Below are positions 1 through 5,226 of a DNA stretch of 5,226 nt, one piece after another. Numbering within the stretch: the first letter of the stretch is position 1; each line of letters starts with the position of its first letter. The notes under the pieces are model-generated. The model was given only the letters and a program-made list of their open reading frames with translations. It ran no database searches and had not been told where the DNA came from. The DNA comes from a bacterium (GTDB lineage: Bacteria; Chloroflexota; Dormibacteria; UBA8260; Bog-877): positions 1-5,226 of the forward strand of contig JAKABA010000258.1 of NCBI GenBank assembly GCA_021802115.1. Reading direction: 5' to 3'. The translations under genes and the position numbers were made by a program.

Positions 1-668
1 AGGGTGGCGCTCGGAAACCGATTACGGATGAGGGTAAAAGCTGAGATGGCGTCCTCCGGGCGCTTGGTGCGGACCATCCTCCCGATCCAAAGAAGCTTGG
101 GACTGGAGGCTGGCGCGGGACGGGCGTGCACGGTCTCGGGAGCGTCGCAACCCGGCGGCACCACGGCGATGCACCTCAGGCCAAACCGCTCGACCGCCTC
201 GGCGGTGGAGGGCGAGTTGGCCACCACCTGTGCTGATCGCAGCGTGCGTATCCATCGGGGTTCGAGGAGGTGCCTGCCTAGGAGCGCAATCGGCAGCGGG
301 AACTCCATGTTCCACACCTCCTCGGCCGTTTGGTGGTAGAGGACCACCGCTCGTTCGCCGACGACCCGGTGGGCGGCGAAGGGTCGTGTGCTCACGGTCT
401 CCAAAACCCGGTCATAGAGGTAGCCATTGGCGCGTAGATACCGCCGGGAAGCTCGGAACACGGTTAGGCGCGACCCACTTCCGATATAGGGCAGAACGTC
501 CAGGTGGGAGGCCGCGTGGATACCGTGTGCCCCGGGGTCTCTGGGGCCGAAGATCGTCACTTGGTGGCCATCCTGGGCCCACCGGCGGCAGACCTCAATC
601 AGATAGCGCTCGGCACCACCGGAGGTGTGGTCCCAAGGGTACTTCCAGGTCAGAGCGAGAATCCTCAC
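1..668 (-). CDS. Glycosyltransferase family 4 (GT-B fold), partial, C-terminus beyond left edge
   Basis: I translated this frame by hand: it is open from a GTG at 668-666 to the left edge, giving 222 complete codons. The N-terminus reads RILALTWKYPWDHTSGGAER, with the Gly-Gly-Ala-Glu-Arg loop (residues 17-21) typical of family 4 retaining glycosyltransferases, followed by a helix and the strand HQVTIFGP (35-42). The domain link shows VVANSPSTAEAVERFG (148-163) and VVPPGCD (169-175). The second Rossmann domain then opens with KLLWIGRMVRTKRPEDAI (191-208), the usual 'lighter-colour' start of the donor-binding half. The catalytic EX7E region would lie outside the window. The protein should transfer a sugar from a nucleotide donor to a glycan acceptor at the inner membrane face. 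GTG is the chosen start because the first in-frame ATG (residue 121) falls inside the conserved N-domain. The start overlaps the flippase stop as GTGA, which implies translational coupling. Donor and acceptor cannot be read from this sequence. Confidence 0.9.
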   Translation of the reverse strand, partial: MRILALTWKYPWDHTSGGAERYLIEVCRRWAQDGHQVTIFGPRDPGAHGIHAASHLDVLPYIGSGSRLTVFRASRRYLRANGYLYDRVLETVSTRPFAAHRVVGERAVVLYHQTAEEVWNMEFPLPIALLGRHLLEPRWIRTLRSAQVVANSPSTAEAVERFGLRCIAVVPPGCDAPETVHARPAPASSPKLLWIGRMVRTKRPEDAISAFTLIRNRFPSAT

Positions 669-2014
669 CTCTCTCTGCCCAGAGCGGCAGGAGGGAGGCC
701 GCGAGCCTCACTGGGTGGAACTTCTGGCATGGCGTCGCGGGAGGTATGCCGCCTCGCGATCACCGCAAAGGTCGCACCTCCGATGACGATGGAGAGTGCG
801 GGACCAAATGCCAGTGTGGTCGCACTGTGAGCGGCGAGCAGATCCCAGACCACTTCTGTCCCCAGGGCCACCATCAGCGCGATGAGGACTCGCCCGATGT
901 GGGCCCTGCCAGCCATCGCGGCCCAGGCTGCGAAGGTAGCGCACGCGGTCGCCGCGGCCGAGATGGTGAGCACAGCCAGAACCGGCCGTGTTGCCAAAAA
1001 GGAACTGCCATAAAGACGCTGGACGAACGCCGGACCCACCGCTGTGAGCACGGCGGCACCGGCCAGGGCGAGGCCGAGTGTGGCGAACTCACCGTAGACA
1101 AAGGCTTGCCGGGTGCGGAAGCGGGCGATGGTCGGAAAAAATGCGGTCACCAGGGGAGCGGTGCCCCAGATCAGAGCGCCAGTGAGCAGCTGGGTGGCCG
1201 CGAAGTCACCGGCCGAGGCCGGGTGCAGAAGGTGGCGGGCAAAGAGCACTGGCAGACCCCACACGGTCCAGAGAGCGCCGGCGATCACAGCTCCCAGCAA
1301 CCCCGCGGTCCGGCCCGGGCCCTCTGGCTCAGCTGACGTCACCCCAGTGGATTGCGTCCTTCTGGAGCGGGCTCCGAGGGTCAAAAACAGCAAGCCGGCA
1401 AGAAAGGAGGCCAGCAGCCCGATGAGGGAAACCGTAAGGCTGAGAGTCACTGCGGCTGGTCCGCGGCCCACCAAGAACCCCAAGCCAAGCCGGAGCAAGG
1501 CCGCTCCCACTCCCAAACCGGCGATGACCCGGAACCGCATCAAGCCCACCAGCAGCCCGCTCACGGCGGCCGCGAAGACGCTCACCGCAGCCACGCCGGC
1601 GATCAGGAGAACCGGCAGCAGCGAGGGGATCCGCAGGAACCCGGAGAGTGGCCAGGCGAGCACCGCCAACAGCACGGCGCCCCCAGCCCACGGTAGGACC
1701 GAGCCGAGAGCAGGGTATACCAGCTCCCTCGCGGCTCTGGAACTCACCGCCGCCTGACGGGCTATCCCATATTGAAAACCAGTAGCCACGATCCCAACCA
1801 CGGTGACCACCGTGAGAAGCGAGCCGATGGCACCGTAGTTGGCTGCCCCTCCCCGACGCGCCACCACCACATTGAATAGAAGGTTGAGAACCCCCGTCAC
1901 GCCACCGGCCACCACCAGCAGCACCCCTGCACGGGCGGCCCGCCTCACCTCGCCCCGGGGTGGCGTCACCTGTGCTGCCAAGTCAATCTCCACCCAGAGG
2001 AGCGGGAAGCTCAT
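665..2014 (-). CDS. Wzx-like polysaccharide flippase (MOP/MATE superfamily)
   Basis: This 449-residue protein is mostly hydrophobic. I count about 12 membrane segments, roughly at 30-52, 62-82, 103-122, 130-155, 165-183, 188-213, 237-257, 270-296, 305-330, 343-365, 372-395 and 400-420. A hydrophilic linker (about 216-236) separates two sets of six, the usual two-bundle layout of oligosaccharide flippases. The stretch LYGSSFLATRPVLAVL (334-349) resembles the conserved 'LFG..F..A..VL..L' segment of Wzx-type proteins. Length matches the family (about 400-500). It likely moves a lipid-linked glycan from the cytoplasmic to the outer face of the membrane. The ATG at 2014 overlaps the preceding glycosyltransferase by 32 bases and lacks a clear Shine-Dalgarno site. 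A TTG at 1981-1979 (residue 12) has GGTGGAG six bases upstream and may be the true start, giving 438 residues. The stop overlaps the GTG of the next gene. A lipid II flippase or another MOP-family exporter is possible, but the glycosyltransferase neighbours favour a glycan substrate. Confidence 0.87.
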   Translation of the reverse strand: MSFPLLWVEIDLAAQVTPPRGEVRRAARAGVLLVVAGGVTGVLNLLFNVVVARRGGAANYGAIGSLLTVVTVVGIVATGFQYGIARQAAVSSRAARELVYPALGSVLPWAGGAVLLAVLAWPLSGFLRIPSLLPVLLIAGVAAVSVFAAAVSGLLVGLMRFRVIAGLGVGAALLRLGLGFLVGRGPAAVTLSLTVSLIGLLASFLAGLLFLTLGARSRRTQSTGVTSAEPEGPGRTAGLLGAVIAGALWTVWGLPVLFARHLLHPASAGDFAATQLLTGALIWGTAPLVTAFFPTIARFRTRQAFVYGEFATLGLALAGAAVLTAVGPAFVQRLYGSSFLATRPVLAVLTISAAATACATFAAWAAMAGRAHIGRVLIALMVALGTEVVWDLLAAHSATTLAFGPALSIVIGGATFAVIARRHTSRDAMPEVPPSEARGLPPAALGRER

Positions 2015-2846
2015 CGATCAGGTGGGTCAGCCCGGCAGCCTCCGGCCGGTCGTACCACCTCAGTATGTTCAAACGATAGAAGATCGCTGCGGTGTCCCAG
2101 AGGACCGCAAACACCGCCCTGGGGTTGGTGGTGCTCTGGAAGTGGTAGTCGATCTTCACAGGGGACTCCACTATCCGCCGGTAGCCGAAGTGGCTGGCCA
2201 GCACCAGCAGCTCCAGGTCGAAGGCGAAGCGCTTGACCAGGGCGGTGTCGACCACTCTCTCCGCGACCTCGCGCCGGAACATCTTCAGGCCGGTCTGGGT
2301 GTCCCGGACCTTGACCCGGAACAGCAGCCGCACCAGGAGCTGGTAGGTGAGCGACTGGACCCGCCGCAGCCAGGGGTAGTGGACCTCGCTGAGCGGGTGG
2401 CGCTTGCTGCCCACCACCACGTCCGCCTCGTACAGATCGAGCAGCCCGGCCATCCGGCCTATCTCCTCGGGGGCGATCTCCATGTCGGAGTCGATGAACG
2501 TGACCAGCCGTCCCTTGGACTGGACGATCCCGTAGCGCAGCGCGAAGCCTTTGCCGCGGTTGCGGGAGTAGCCGTGGACGAGCACCTTTGGGGAGGAGCA
2601 GGCCCGGGCCGCGGCCCAGGTCTCGGGATCGCCGTCCACCACCACGATCACCTCCCAGGAGCTGCCGGTCCGCTCCAGCGCCTCCGTCAGGCGAGCCAGG
2701 TTGGCCGCTATCCGGGGACCCTCCCGGTATGCCGGCATGATCACGCTGATCCGGGGCCCTGGGTCCGCTGGACTCGCGTCGGCTGCCCTGGGCGCGGGCC
2801 GCGAGCTGCCCTCCAACCCCTGGTCGGCACCGCTGTCAACCGCCAT
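1983..2846 (-). CDS. Family 2 glycosyltransferase, ALG5/polyprenyl-phosphate glucosyltransferase-like
   Basis: This 287-residue GT-A protein has a polar, probably disordered first 30 residues, then the catalytic domain. Visible motifs are ISVIMPAYREG (33-43, nucleotide binding), VIVVVDGDPE (66-75), NRGKGFALRYG (96-106), TFIDSDME (116-123, the DXD-type metal/nucleotide site at D119-D121), VVVGSKRHP (143-151), DTQTGLKMF (182-190) and FAFDLELLVLA (207-217). The NRGKG, GS(K/R)xH, DTQ.G.K.F and FD.ELL set is characteristic of dolichyl-phosphate beta-glucosyltransferase (ALG5) and its bacterial relatives, which load a sugar from UDP- or GDP-sugar onto a polyprenyl phosphate. No clear C-terminal transmembrane anchor is seen, unlike GtrB/ArnC-type members, so it is probably peripheral on the cytoplasmic face. 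The start is an ATG with AGGAAG six bases upstream. It is the first gene after the promoter in the gap, and the flippase overlaps its end. The exact sugar is unknown; transfer to a lipid-linked glycan rather than lipid phosphate remains possible. Confidence 0.9.
   Translation of the reverse strand: MAVDSGADQGLEGSSRPAPRAADASPADPGPRISVIMPAYREGPRIAANLARLTEALERTGSSWEVIVVVDGDPETWAAARACSSPKVLVHGYSRNRGKGFALRYGIVQSKGRLVTFIDSDMEIAPEEIGRMAGLLDLYEADVVVGSKRHPLSEVHYPWLRRVQSLTYQLLVRLLFRVKVRDTQTGLKMFRREVAERVVDTALVKRFAFDLELLVLASHFGYRRIVESPVKIDYHFQSTTNPRAVFAVLWDTAAIFYRLNILRWYDRPEAAGLTHLIDELPAPLGGD
1988..1994 (-). promoter_or_regulatory. Candidate ribosome binding site for an alternative TTG start of the flippase
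   Basis: On the minus strand GGTGGAG lies six bases before a TTG codon at 1981-1979, in frame with the flippase and just after the TGA (1985-1983) of the upstream glycosyltransferase. The ATG at 2014 has no comparable purine-rich site. The spacing supports re-initiation right after the upstream stop. This is inference from motif and spacing only. Confidence 0.4.
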
Positions 2847-2852
2847 GTCTTG

Positions 2853-2858
2853 CTTCCT
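2853..2858 (-). promoter_or_regulatory. Shine-Dalgarno site of the family 2 glycosyltransferase
   Basis: The minus strand shows AGGAAG followed by six bases and then the ATG at 2846-2844. This is the clearest ribosome binding site in the window. It fixes the start used here, which keeps the polar N-terminal extension of about 30 residues ahead of the first catalytic strand. Confidence 0.7.
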
Positions 2859-2915
2859 GGGCCGTTCTCATGCCCGTGCTGCACCCAACCGGGTCACCAC
2901 CGCCCAGGAGGAGTA

Positions 2916-2940
2916 GGGCATCGCTGGTATGCGGGCATCG
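2916..2940. repeat. 8-base direct repeat upstream of the family 2 glycosyltransferase
   Basis: GGGCATCG occurs at 2916-2923 and again at 2933-2940 (CGATGCCC on the transcribed-sense strand), start to start 17 bases apart. It lies 70-94 bases before the glycosyltransferase ATG. It could be a pair of protein-binding half-sites or chance in GC-rich DNA; the sequence alone does not decide. Confidence 0.35.
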
Positions 2941-3011
2941 GTTGCTTTCCGCTCGCCGACGTGATCCGCGCCCAGGCCCAACCGGGGGCGCGACGACGAC
3001 TGAGACTGGCC

Positions 3012-3023
3012 TCCGGGCCCGGA
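3012..3023. repeat. 12-base perfect palindrome
   Basis: TCCGGGCCCGGA is a perfect palindrome in the gap, about 165-180 bases before the glycosyltransferase start. With no loop it would act as a DNA dyad rather than an RNA hairpin. GC-only palindromes of this size arise by chance in such DNA, so a binding-site role is only a possibility. Confidence 0.35.
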
Positions 3024-3190
3024 TCTGTAGCCGACTCCGATGAGCTCCGGGCTGGGTCCGGACGGCGCCTGCGAGCCCGCCAAGCGCTAGGATCTGCCGG
3101 CCCCGGGACCCATGGCAACCTGGCGCGCGTTGGACCCATCACGCGGCAGGCACCGCGTCAGGGAGCACGGTCAGCTTCAGAAGGTCTGAC

Positions 3191-3206
3191 CCGAGGGCCG
3201 CCTCGG
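3191..3206 (-). other. Hairpin with 6-base-pair stem and 4-base loop in the leader
   Basis: CCGAGGGCCGCCTCGG forms a stem CCGAGG/CCTCGG closing a four-base loop (CGGC when read on the minus strand). It would be transcribed in the leader from the promoter at 3403-3375. No U run follows on the minus strand, so it is not a standard intrinsic terminator. It may be part of a larger RNA fold. Confidence 0.45.
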
Positions 3207-3230
3207 AACGCCCACCCCGTCGGGGGCCGG

Positions 3231-3242
3231 ACGGCCGGCCGT
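3231..3242. repeat. 12-base perfect palindrome
   Basis: ACGGCCGGCCGT is a perfect palindrome inside a G/C-only surrounding, about 125-140 bases downstream of the expected transcription start. It is listed because it adds to the unusual density of dyads in this gap. Function is unknown and chance is possible. Confidence 0.35.
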
Positions 3243-3286
3243 GTCGCGAACCGATGGGGATCAATCCCAGCCTCCGCTTGTCGCAA

Positions 3287-3305
3287 GGGTGAGTCGCGAT
3301 CACCC
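3287..3305 (-). other. Hairpin with 6-base-pair stem in the early leader
   Basis: GGGTGA (3287-3292) and TCACCC (3300-3305) are exact inverted repeats around a seven-base loop that contains TCGCGA. On the minus strand the hairpin comes directly after the G run, about 60-80 bases into the predicted transcript. The mixed-base stem makes it less likely to be pure GC noise than the other dyads here. No U run follows it. Confidence 0.5.
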
Positions 3306-3306
3306 A

Positions 3307-3316
3307 CCCCCCCCCC
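3307..3316 (-). repeat. Ten-base homopolymer (G10 on the transcribed-sense strand)
   Basis: The plus strand reads ten C in a row, preceded by CACCCA, so the minus strand reads G10-T-GGG. It is the longest homopolymer in the window and lies about 52-61 bases downstream of the expected transcription start. Such runs slip during replication and are prone to assembly error. In RNA this G-rich patch could stack into a quadruplex-like structure. It lies outside any gene I call. Confidence 0.6.
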
Positions 3317-3351
3317 GGTCGTGGCGCGGGGAGCGCCCTGGAACGCCAACC

Positions 3352-3371
3352 CTTGGCCTCCCCCAGCCAAG
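3352..3371. promoter_or_regulatory. Inverted repeat overlapping the expected transcription start; candidate operator
   Basis: CTTGGC (3352-3357) and GCCAAG (3366-3371) are exact inverted repeats with an eight-base spacer. The right arm starts four bases downstream of the -10 box and covers the expected transcription start near 3368. This is a position typical for repressor operators. If transcription starts slightly upstream, the same arms could form a 5'-end hairpin. No regulator gene is in the window to match it to. Confidence 0.4.
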
Positions 3372-3374
3372 CGC

Positions 3375-3403
3375 AGTATCTACGAGGCTCCTCAGATTGT
3401 CAA
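3375..3403 (-). promoter_or_regulatory. Sigma70-type promoter for the glycosyltransferase-flippase-glycosyltransferase unit
   Basis: On the minus strand there is a perfect -35 box TTGACA (3403-3398), a 17-base spacer, and a -10 box GATACT (3380-3375), which matches TATAAT at four of six positions including the key A2 and T6. Perfect box, ideal spacing and location outside genes in GC-rich DNA make chance unlikely. Transcription would start near 3368 and run about 520 bases before the family 2 glycosyltransferase ATG. I see no gene between, so the leader would be long. Confidence 0.65.
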
Positions 3404-3543
3404 CGCAACCACCCGTCGCACCCGGCCGAACCGGGGCCGCCAGAGGCCGGCGCAGGAGGGTCTCGGCCCGTGGAACCGGAGCCACTCGACCGACTGTGCG
3501 CTGGAGAAACGATCGGCGGGGCTGACAGGGGCCAGGCGGCTGG

Positions 3544-5223
3544 TCAACCCTGGAGCAGGACCAAACCGGGCAGGCGTCCGCTGCGCACATGAAAGCCGCA
3601 GGCGAGAAGGGATGACGCATCCGCACTGCCCCCAACGGCAGGTTCCACGATCACCCAGTGCGCTCCCAGACCGAGCACGGCCCTCTGGAGGGCGCATGAC
3701 CCTGGCCTCGGGTTGAGGGCGACCTGAGTGAGGTTTCCAGGCGACCTGGCCTCGGTCACGGCCCCCGGGATCTGCAGGTCGTTGGGGCTTATCAACCGAC
3801 CCGGGAAGAAGACCGGAGCAGGATTGGCGGTGAGCCGGTTGCCGGTGAAGGGAAGTTCCTCATAGAGACTCCACGGCAGGACCACCACCGGAGCCTGGGG
3901 TGACACGTAGCGCCGGAGGTAAGTGGCCGCCTTGACCCAGGAGGGCGGATATTGAACTGGAATGATGGTGGCGGGATACTCCCGGAGCGCGCCCACGCCA
4001 GCGGGGAACATGGTCGCCGCCACCATCACCAGCGCCACCGGCCCCGCCAGCTCGGTCCGCCAACGGGGGCCGGGCCTGTCCACGAGCCAGCTCACGGCCT
4101 CAGCTCCCAAGACGACCAGCGCCAGCAGCCAGAGCTCACTCGCCTTCTCCGGCTCCCGATAGCCACCGACCAACGGCATTCTCTCCATAAGCCACAGGAA
4201 GACCTGCTGCCCCGCCCTGGTGGCGGTGCTGCCGGCCAGGGCCAGCCCGAAGAGTCCAACAGGTAGCAACCAGGCCCGCTCCCGCCGGGCGAATGCACCA
4301 GCGAGCGCCAGGGCGACCAAGGCGGCGGTCGACAGCGGCCACCAGGGGGCCCCCGCCTTGAGAAGAGGGATGCGGCCCAAGCGCTCTACCCAGAATCCAT
4401 ACAGGCCGGCCAGGTTGGCCCAGAGCCCGTAGCGGGCGCTGGCAGTGGCGCGGAACTCGACCAGATCCGGCCGCCCGAAGTGCTGAACGGTGTAGTAGGT
4501 ACTGTTGTGACCGAGAAAAAAGAAGGAAGGCAGCGCGTACAGCAGCATCGCTCCAAGAATGAGGAAGCTGGCTGCGCTCCAGAGCAGCCAGGGGCGGTTG
4601 CGCCAGGCCCGGTGCCAGAGCAGGCTGGCCGTCGCGAGAAGCAAGATCATCCCGATCACGTGGACATCCAGGACGACCGCTGACCAGCCCGCCAGAGCGC
4701 ACAGGGTGGCGCGGACCCAGCCAGGCCTTCGCTGCAGCGTCTCCCAGCCCGCCAGCCACAGGAACAGGGCCCCCAGCGCGGCCGCAACCCCCCACTGGCC
4801 CTGTATGAGACGGTCGTAGACCCAGGGGTTGAGCGCGCCCAGCAGGCCGGCCGGGAGCTGGGCGAGCCAGCTCCGCCGCCGGAACAGGGCCATGGGACCA
4901 AAGCCGCAGAGGTAGAGGGTCCCGGTTACGTAAAAGCGGCCAGCAAGGGCACCGCCGAGGAGGTGGGCGAGCAGGACGAGAGGAGCGCCGAAGCCCGTCA
5001 AAGACAGTGCTTCCCGGGGTCCGGTGACGTTGTCCACCTGCAGGAGGTACCCGGGAAGTGCCAGAGAGTGGAGGCTCCAGGCAGTGATAGCGGCGGGCAC
5101 CACCAGGGCCCGCACCCAGCCGGCGGCCAGGGACCGGCGGCCGGTGCCCGGCACAGCGGACCCGCTGAGGGGATCCTGGACGACGTCGCCAGCAGCCATC
5201 GCGCCATCATCGGAGATCGGCAC
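3544..5223 (-). CDS. Polytopic membrane protein, putative GT-C-type glycosyltransferase; start may lie beyond right edge
   Basis: This protein of at least 559 residues has about ten or more hydrophobic segments between 34 and 410, then a mostly soluble tail (about 430-559). It begins with GTG at 5223, and the frame stays open to the edge, so the true start may be outside; an ATG at residue 9 is another option. The first loop holds LLQVDNVTGPRE (60-71), where an acidic residue after the first membrane helix recalls the catalytic Asp of GT-C enzymes. The motif LNPWVYDRLIQGQWGV (131-146) resembles the NPfVYeRlxaGqw signature I recall from uncharacterised bacterial membrane proteins. The tail carries VVVLPWSLYEELPFTGNR (446-463), ANPAPVFFPGRLISPNDLQI (466-485) and LGAHWVIVEP (519-528), probably an extracytoplasmic domain. 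GT-C enzymes use lipid-phosphate sugars on the outer face, which fits the ALG5-like neighbour. No activity has been shown for this type as far as I know, so the enzymatic role is inference. A non-catalytic glycan polymerase or ligase partner is an alternative. Confidence 0.8.
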   Translation of the reverse strand: MPISDDGAMAAGDVVQDPLSGSAVPGTGRRSLAAGWVRALVVPAAITAWSLHSLALPGYLLQVDNVTGPREALSLTGFGAPLVLLAHLLGGALAGRFYVTGTLYLCGFGPMALFRRRSWLAQLPAGLLGALNPWVYDRLIQGQWGVAAALGALFLWLAGWETLQRRPGWVRATLCALAGWSAVVLDVHVIGMILLLATASLLWHRAWRNRPWLLWSAASFLILGAMLLYALPSFFFLGHNSTYYTVQHFGRPDLVEFRATASARYGLWANLAGLYGFWVERLGRIPLLKAGAPWWPLSTAALVALALAGAFARRERAWLLPVGLFGLALAGSTATRAGQQVFLWLMERMPLVGGYREPEKASELWLLALVVLGAEAVSWLVDRPGPRWRTELAGPVALVMVAATMFPAGVGALREYPATIIPVQYPPSWVKAATYLRRYVSPQAPVVVLPWSLYEELPFTGNRLTANPAPVFFPGRLISPNDLQIPGAVTEARSPGNLTQVALNPRPGSCALQRAVLGLGAHWVIVEPAVGGSADASSLLACGFHVRSGRLPGLVLLQG

Positions 5224-5226
5224 TCG

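Larger units (their letters stand above)
2847..3543. other. 697-base gap without a convincing gene; probable promoter and long leader
   Basis: The stretch separates the GT-C-like gene stop from the family 2 glycosyltransferase start. Short open frames on both strands (for example minus 3142-2894 and 3370-3158) translate to Pro-, Arg- and Gly-rich strings with no recognisable motif, so I call none of them. What can be seen is a strong minus-strand promoter at 3403-3375, an inverted repeat at the expected transcription start, a ten-base G run (minus sense) at 3316-3307, hairpins at 3287-3305 and 3191-3206, 12-base palindromes at 3231-3242 and 3012-3023, and a direct repeat at 2916-2940. I see no tRNA, no obvious factor-independent terminator after the GT-C-like gene, and no match I recognise to a known riboswitch. 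The gap could be a regulatory leader, an unrecognised structured RNA, or the decayed remains of a lost gene. Confidence 0.6.

Noticed and set aside
22..315. 97-residue minus-strand open frame at the left end
   Set aside because: It begins with ATG in a different frame from the family 4 glycosyltransferase, whose motifs are clear in the frame starting at 668.
230..1336. 368-residue plus-strand open frame
   Set aside because: It is antisense to the flippase and the family 4 glycosyltransferase, is rich in Gly, Arg and Ser, and has no recognisable motif.
2990..3030. CTGAGA on the plus strand, recalling a thiamine riboswitch core
   Set aside because: The rest of the conserved TPP riboswitch sequence is absent, and the element would be on the strand opposite to all genes.
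2868..3142. Short minus-strand open frames (71 and 82 residues) in the gap before the family 2 glycosyltransferase
   Set aside because: Compositions are Arg/Pro/Ser-rich, they overlap each other in different frames, and neither has a recognisable domain. A leader peptide cannot be excluded but is not supported.
3158..3370. 70-residue minus-strand open frame starting with TTG almost at the predicted transcription start
   Set aside because: A leaderless TTG gene is unlikely, and the translation is Gly/Arg/Pro-rich with no motif. Its glycine stretch comes from the G10 tract.
3404..3543. Possible terminator after the GT-C-like gene
   Set aside because: I looked for a stem followed by a U run on the minus strand and found only short GC-rich dyads without U runs. 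Rho-dependent termination cannot be judged from sequence.
1839..3716. 625-residue plus-strand open frame spanning the family 2 glycosyltransferase, the gap and the end of the GT-C-like gene
   Set aside because: It is antisense to two well-supported genes. Its translation is a Pro/Arg/Gly/Ala-rich string without domains or hydrophobic core pattern, as expected for antisense frames in GC-rich DNA.
4136..4795. 219-residue minus-strand open frame inside the GT-C-like gene
   Set aside because: It is an out-of-frame shadow of the membrane protein gene with no membrane segments or motifs of its own.

Overview
The window is a GC-rich bacterial segment in which every gene I can support lies on the minus strand, so it is read from right to left. 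The four genes are a polytopic membrane protein resembling uncharacterised GT-C-type proteins, a family 2 glycosyltransferase resembling polyprenyl/dolichyl-phosphate glucosyltransferases (ALG5-like), a Wzx/MATE-fold lipid-linked oligosaccharide flippase, and a family 4 glycosyltransferase cut by the left edge. This is part of an envelope glycan (polysaccharide or glycoconjugate) biosynthesis locus. The high GC, GTG (and possibly TTG) starts and protein style fit an actinobacterium or another high-GC lineage such as Chloroflexota. No feature fixes the phylum.

Layout, right to left. The GT-C-like membrane gene covers 5223-3544, and its true start may lie beyond the right edge. A 697-base stretch without a convincing gene follows (3543-2847). 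It holds a strong sigma70-type promoter on the minus strand (TTGACA, 17-base spacer, GATACT, at 3403-3375), an inverted repeat over the expected transcription start, several hairpins and palindromes, and a run of ten G on the transcribed-sense strand. The family 2 glycosyltransferase (2846-1983) comes next, with a good ribosome binding site. The flippase (2014-665) overlaps it by 32 bases or, from an alternative TTG start, nearly abuts it. The family 4 glycosyltransferase starts with GTG at 668 in a 4-base GTGA overlap with the flippase stop. It has no internal ATG near its N-terminus, so an ATG-only search would miss it.

Inferred teamwork: the family 2 enzyme would charge a polyprenyl phosphate with a sugar on the cytoplasmic face. 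The family 4 enzyme would extend a lipid-linked glycan from nucleotide sugars. The flippase would move the lipid-linked glycan outward, and the GT-C-like protein could use a lipid-phosphate sugar on the outer face. The last three genes look like one translationally coupled unit driven by the promoter in the gap, with a leader of about 520 bases. The GT-C-like gene is probably transcribed separately or reads through into it. The most unusual part of the window is that long, structured leader inside an otherwise tightly packed cluster.
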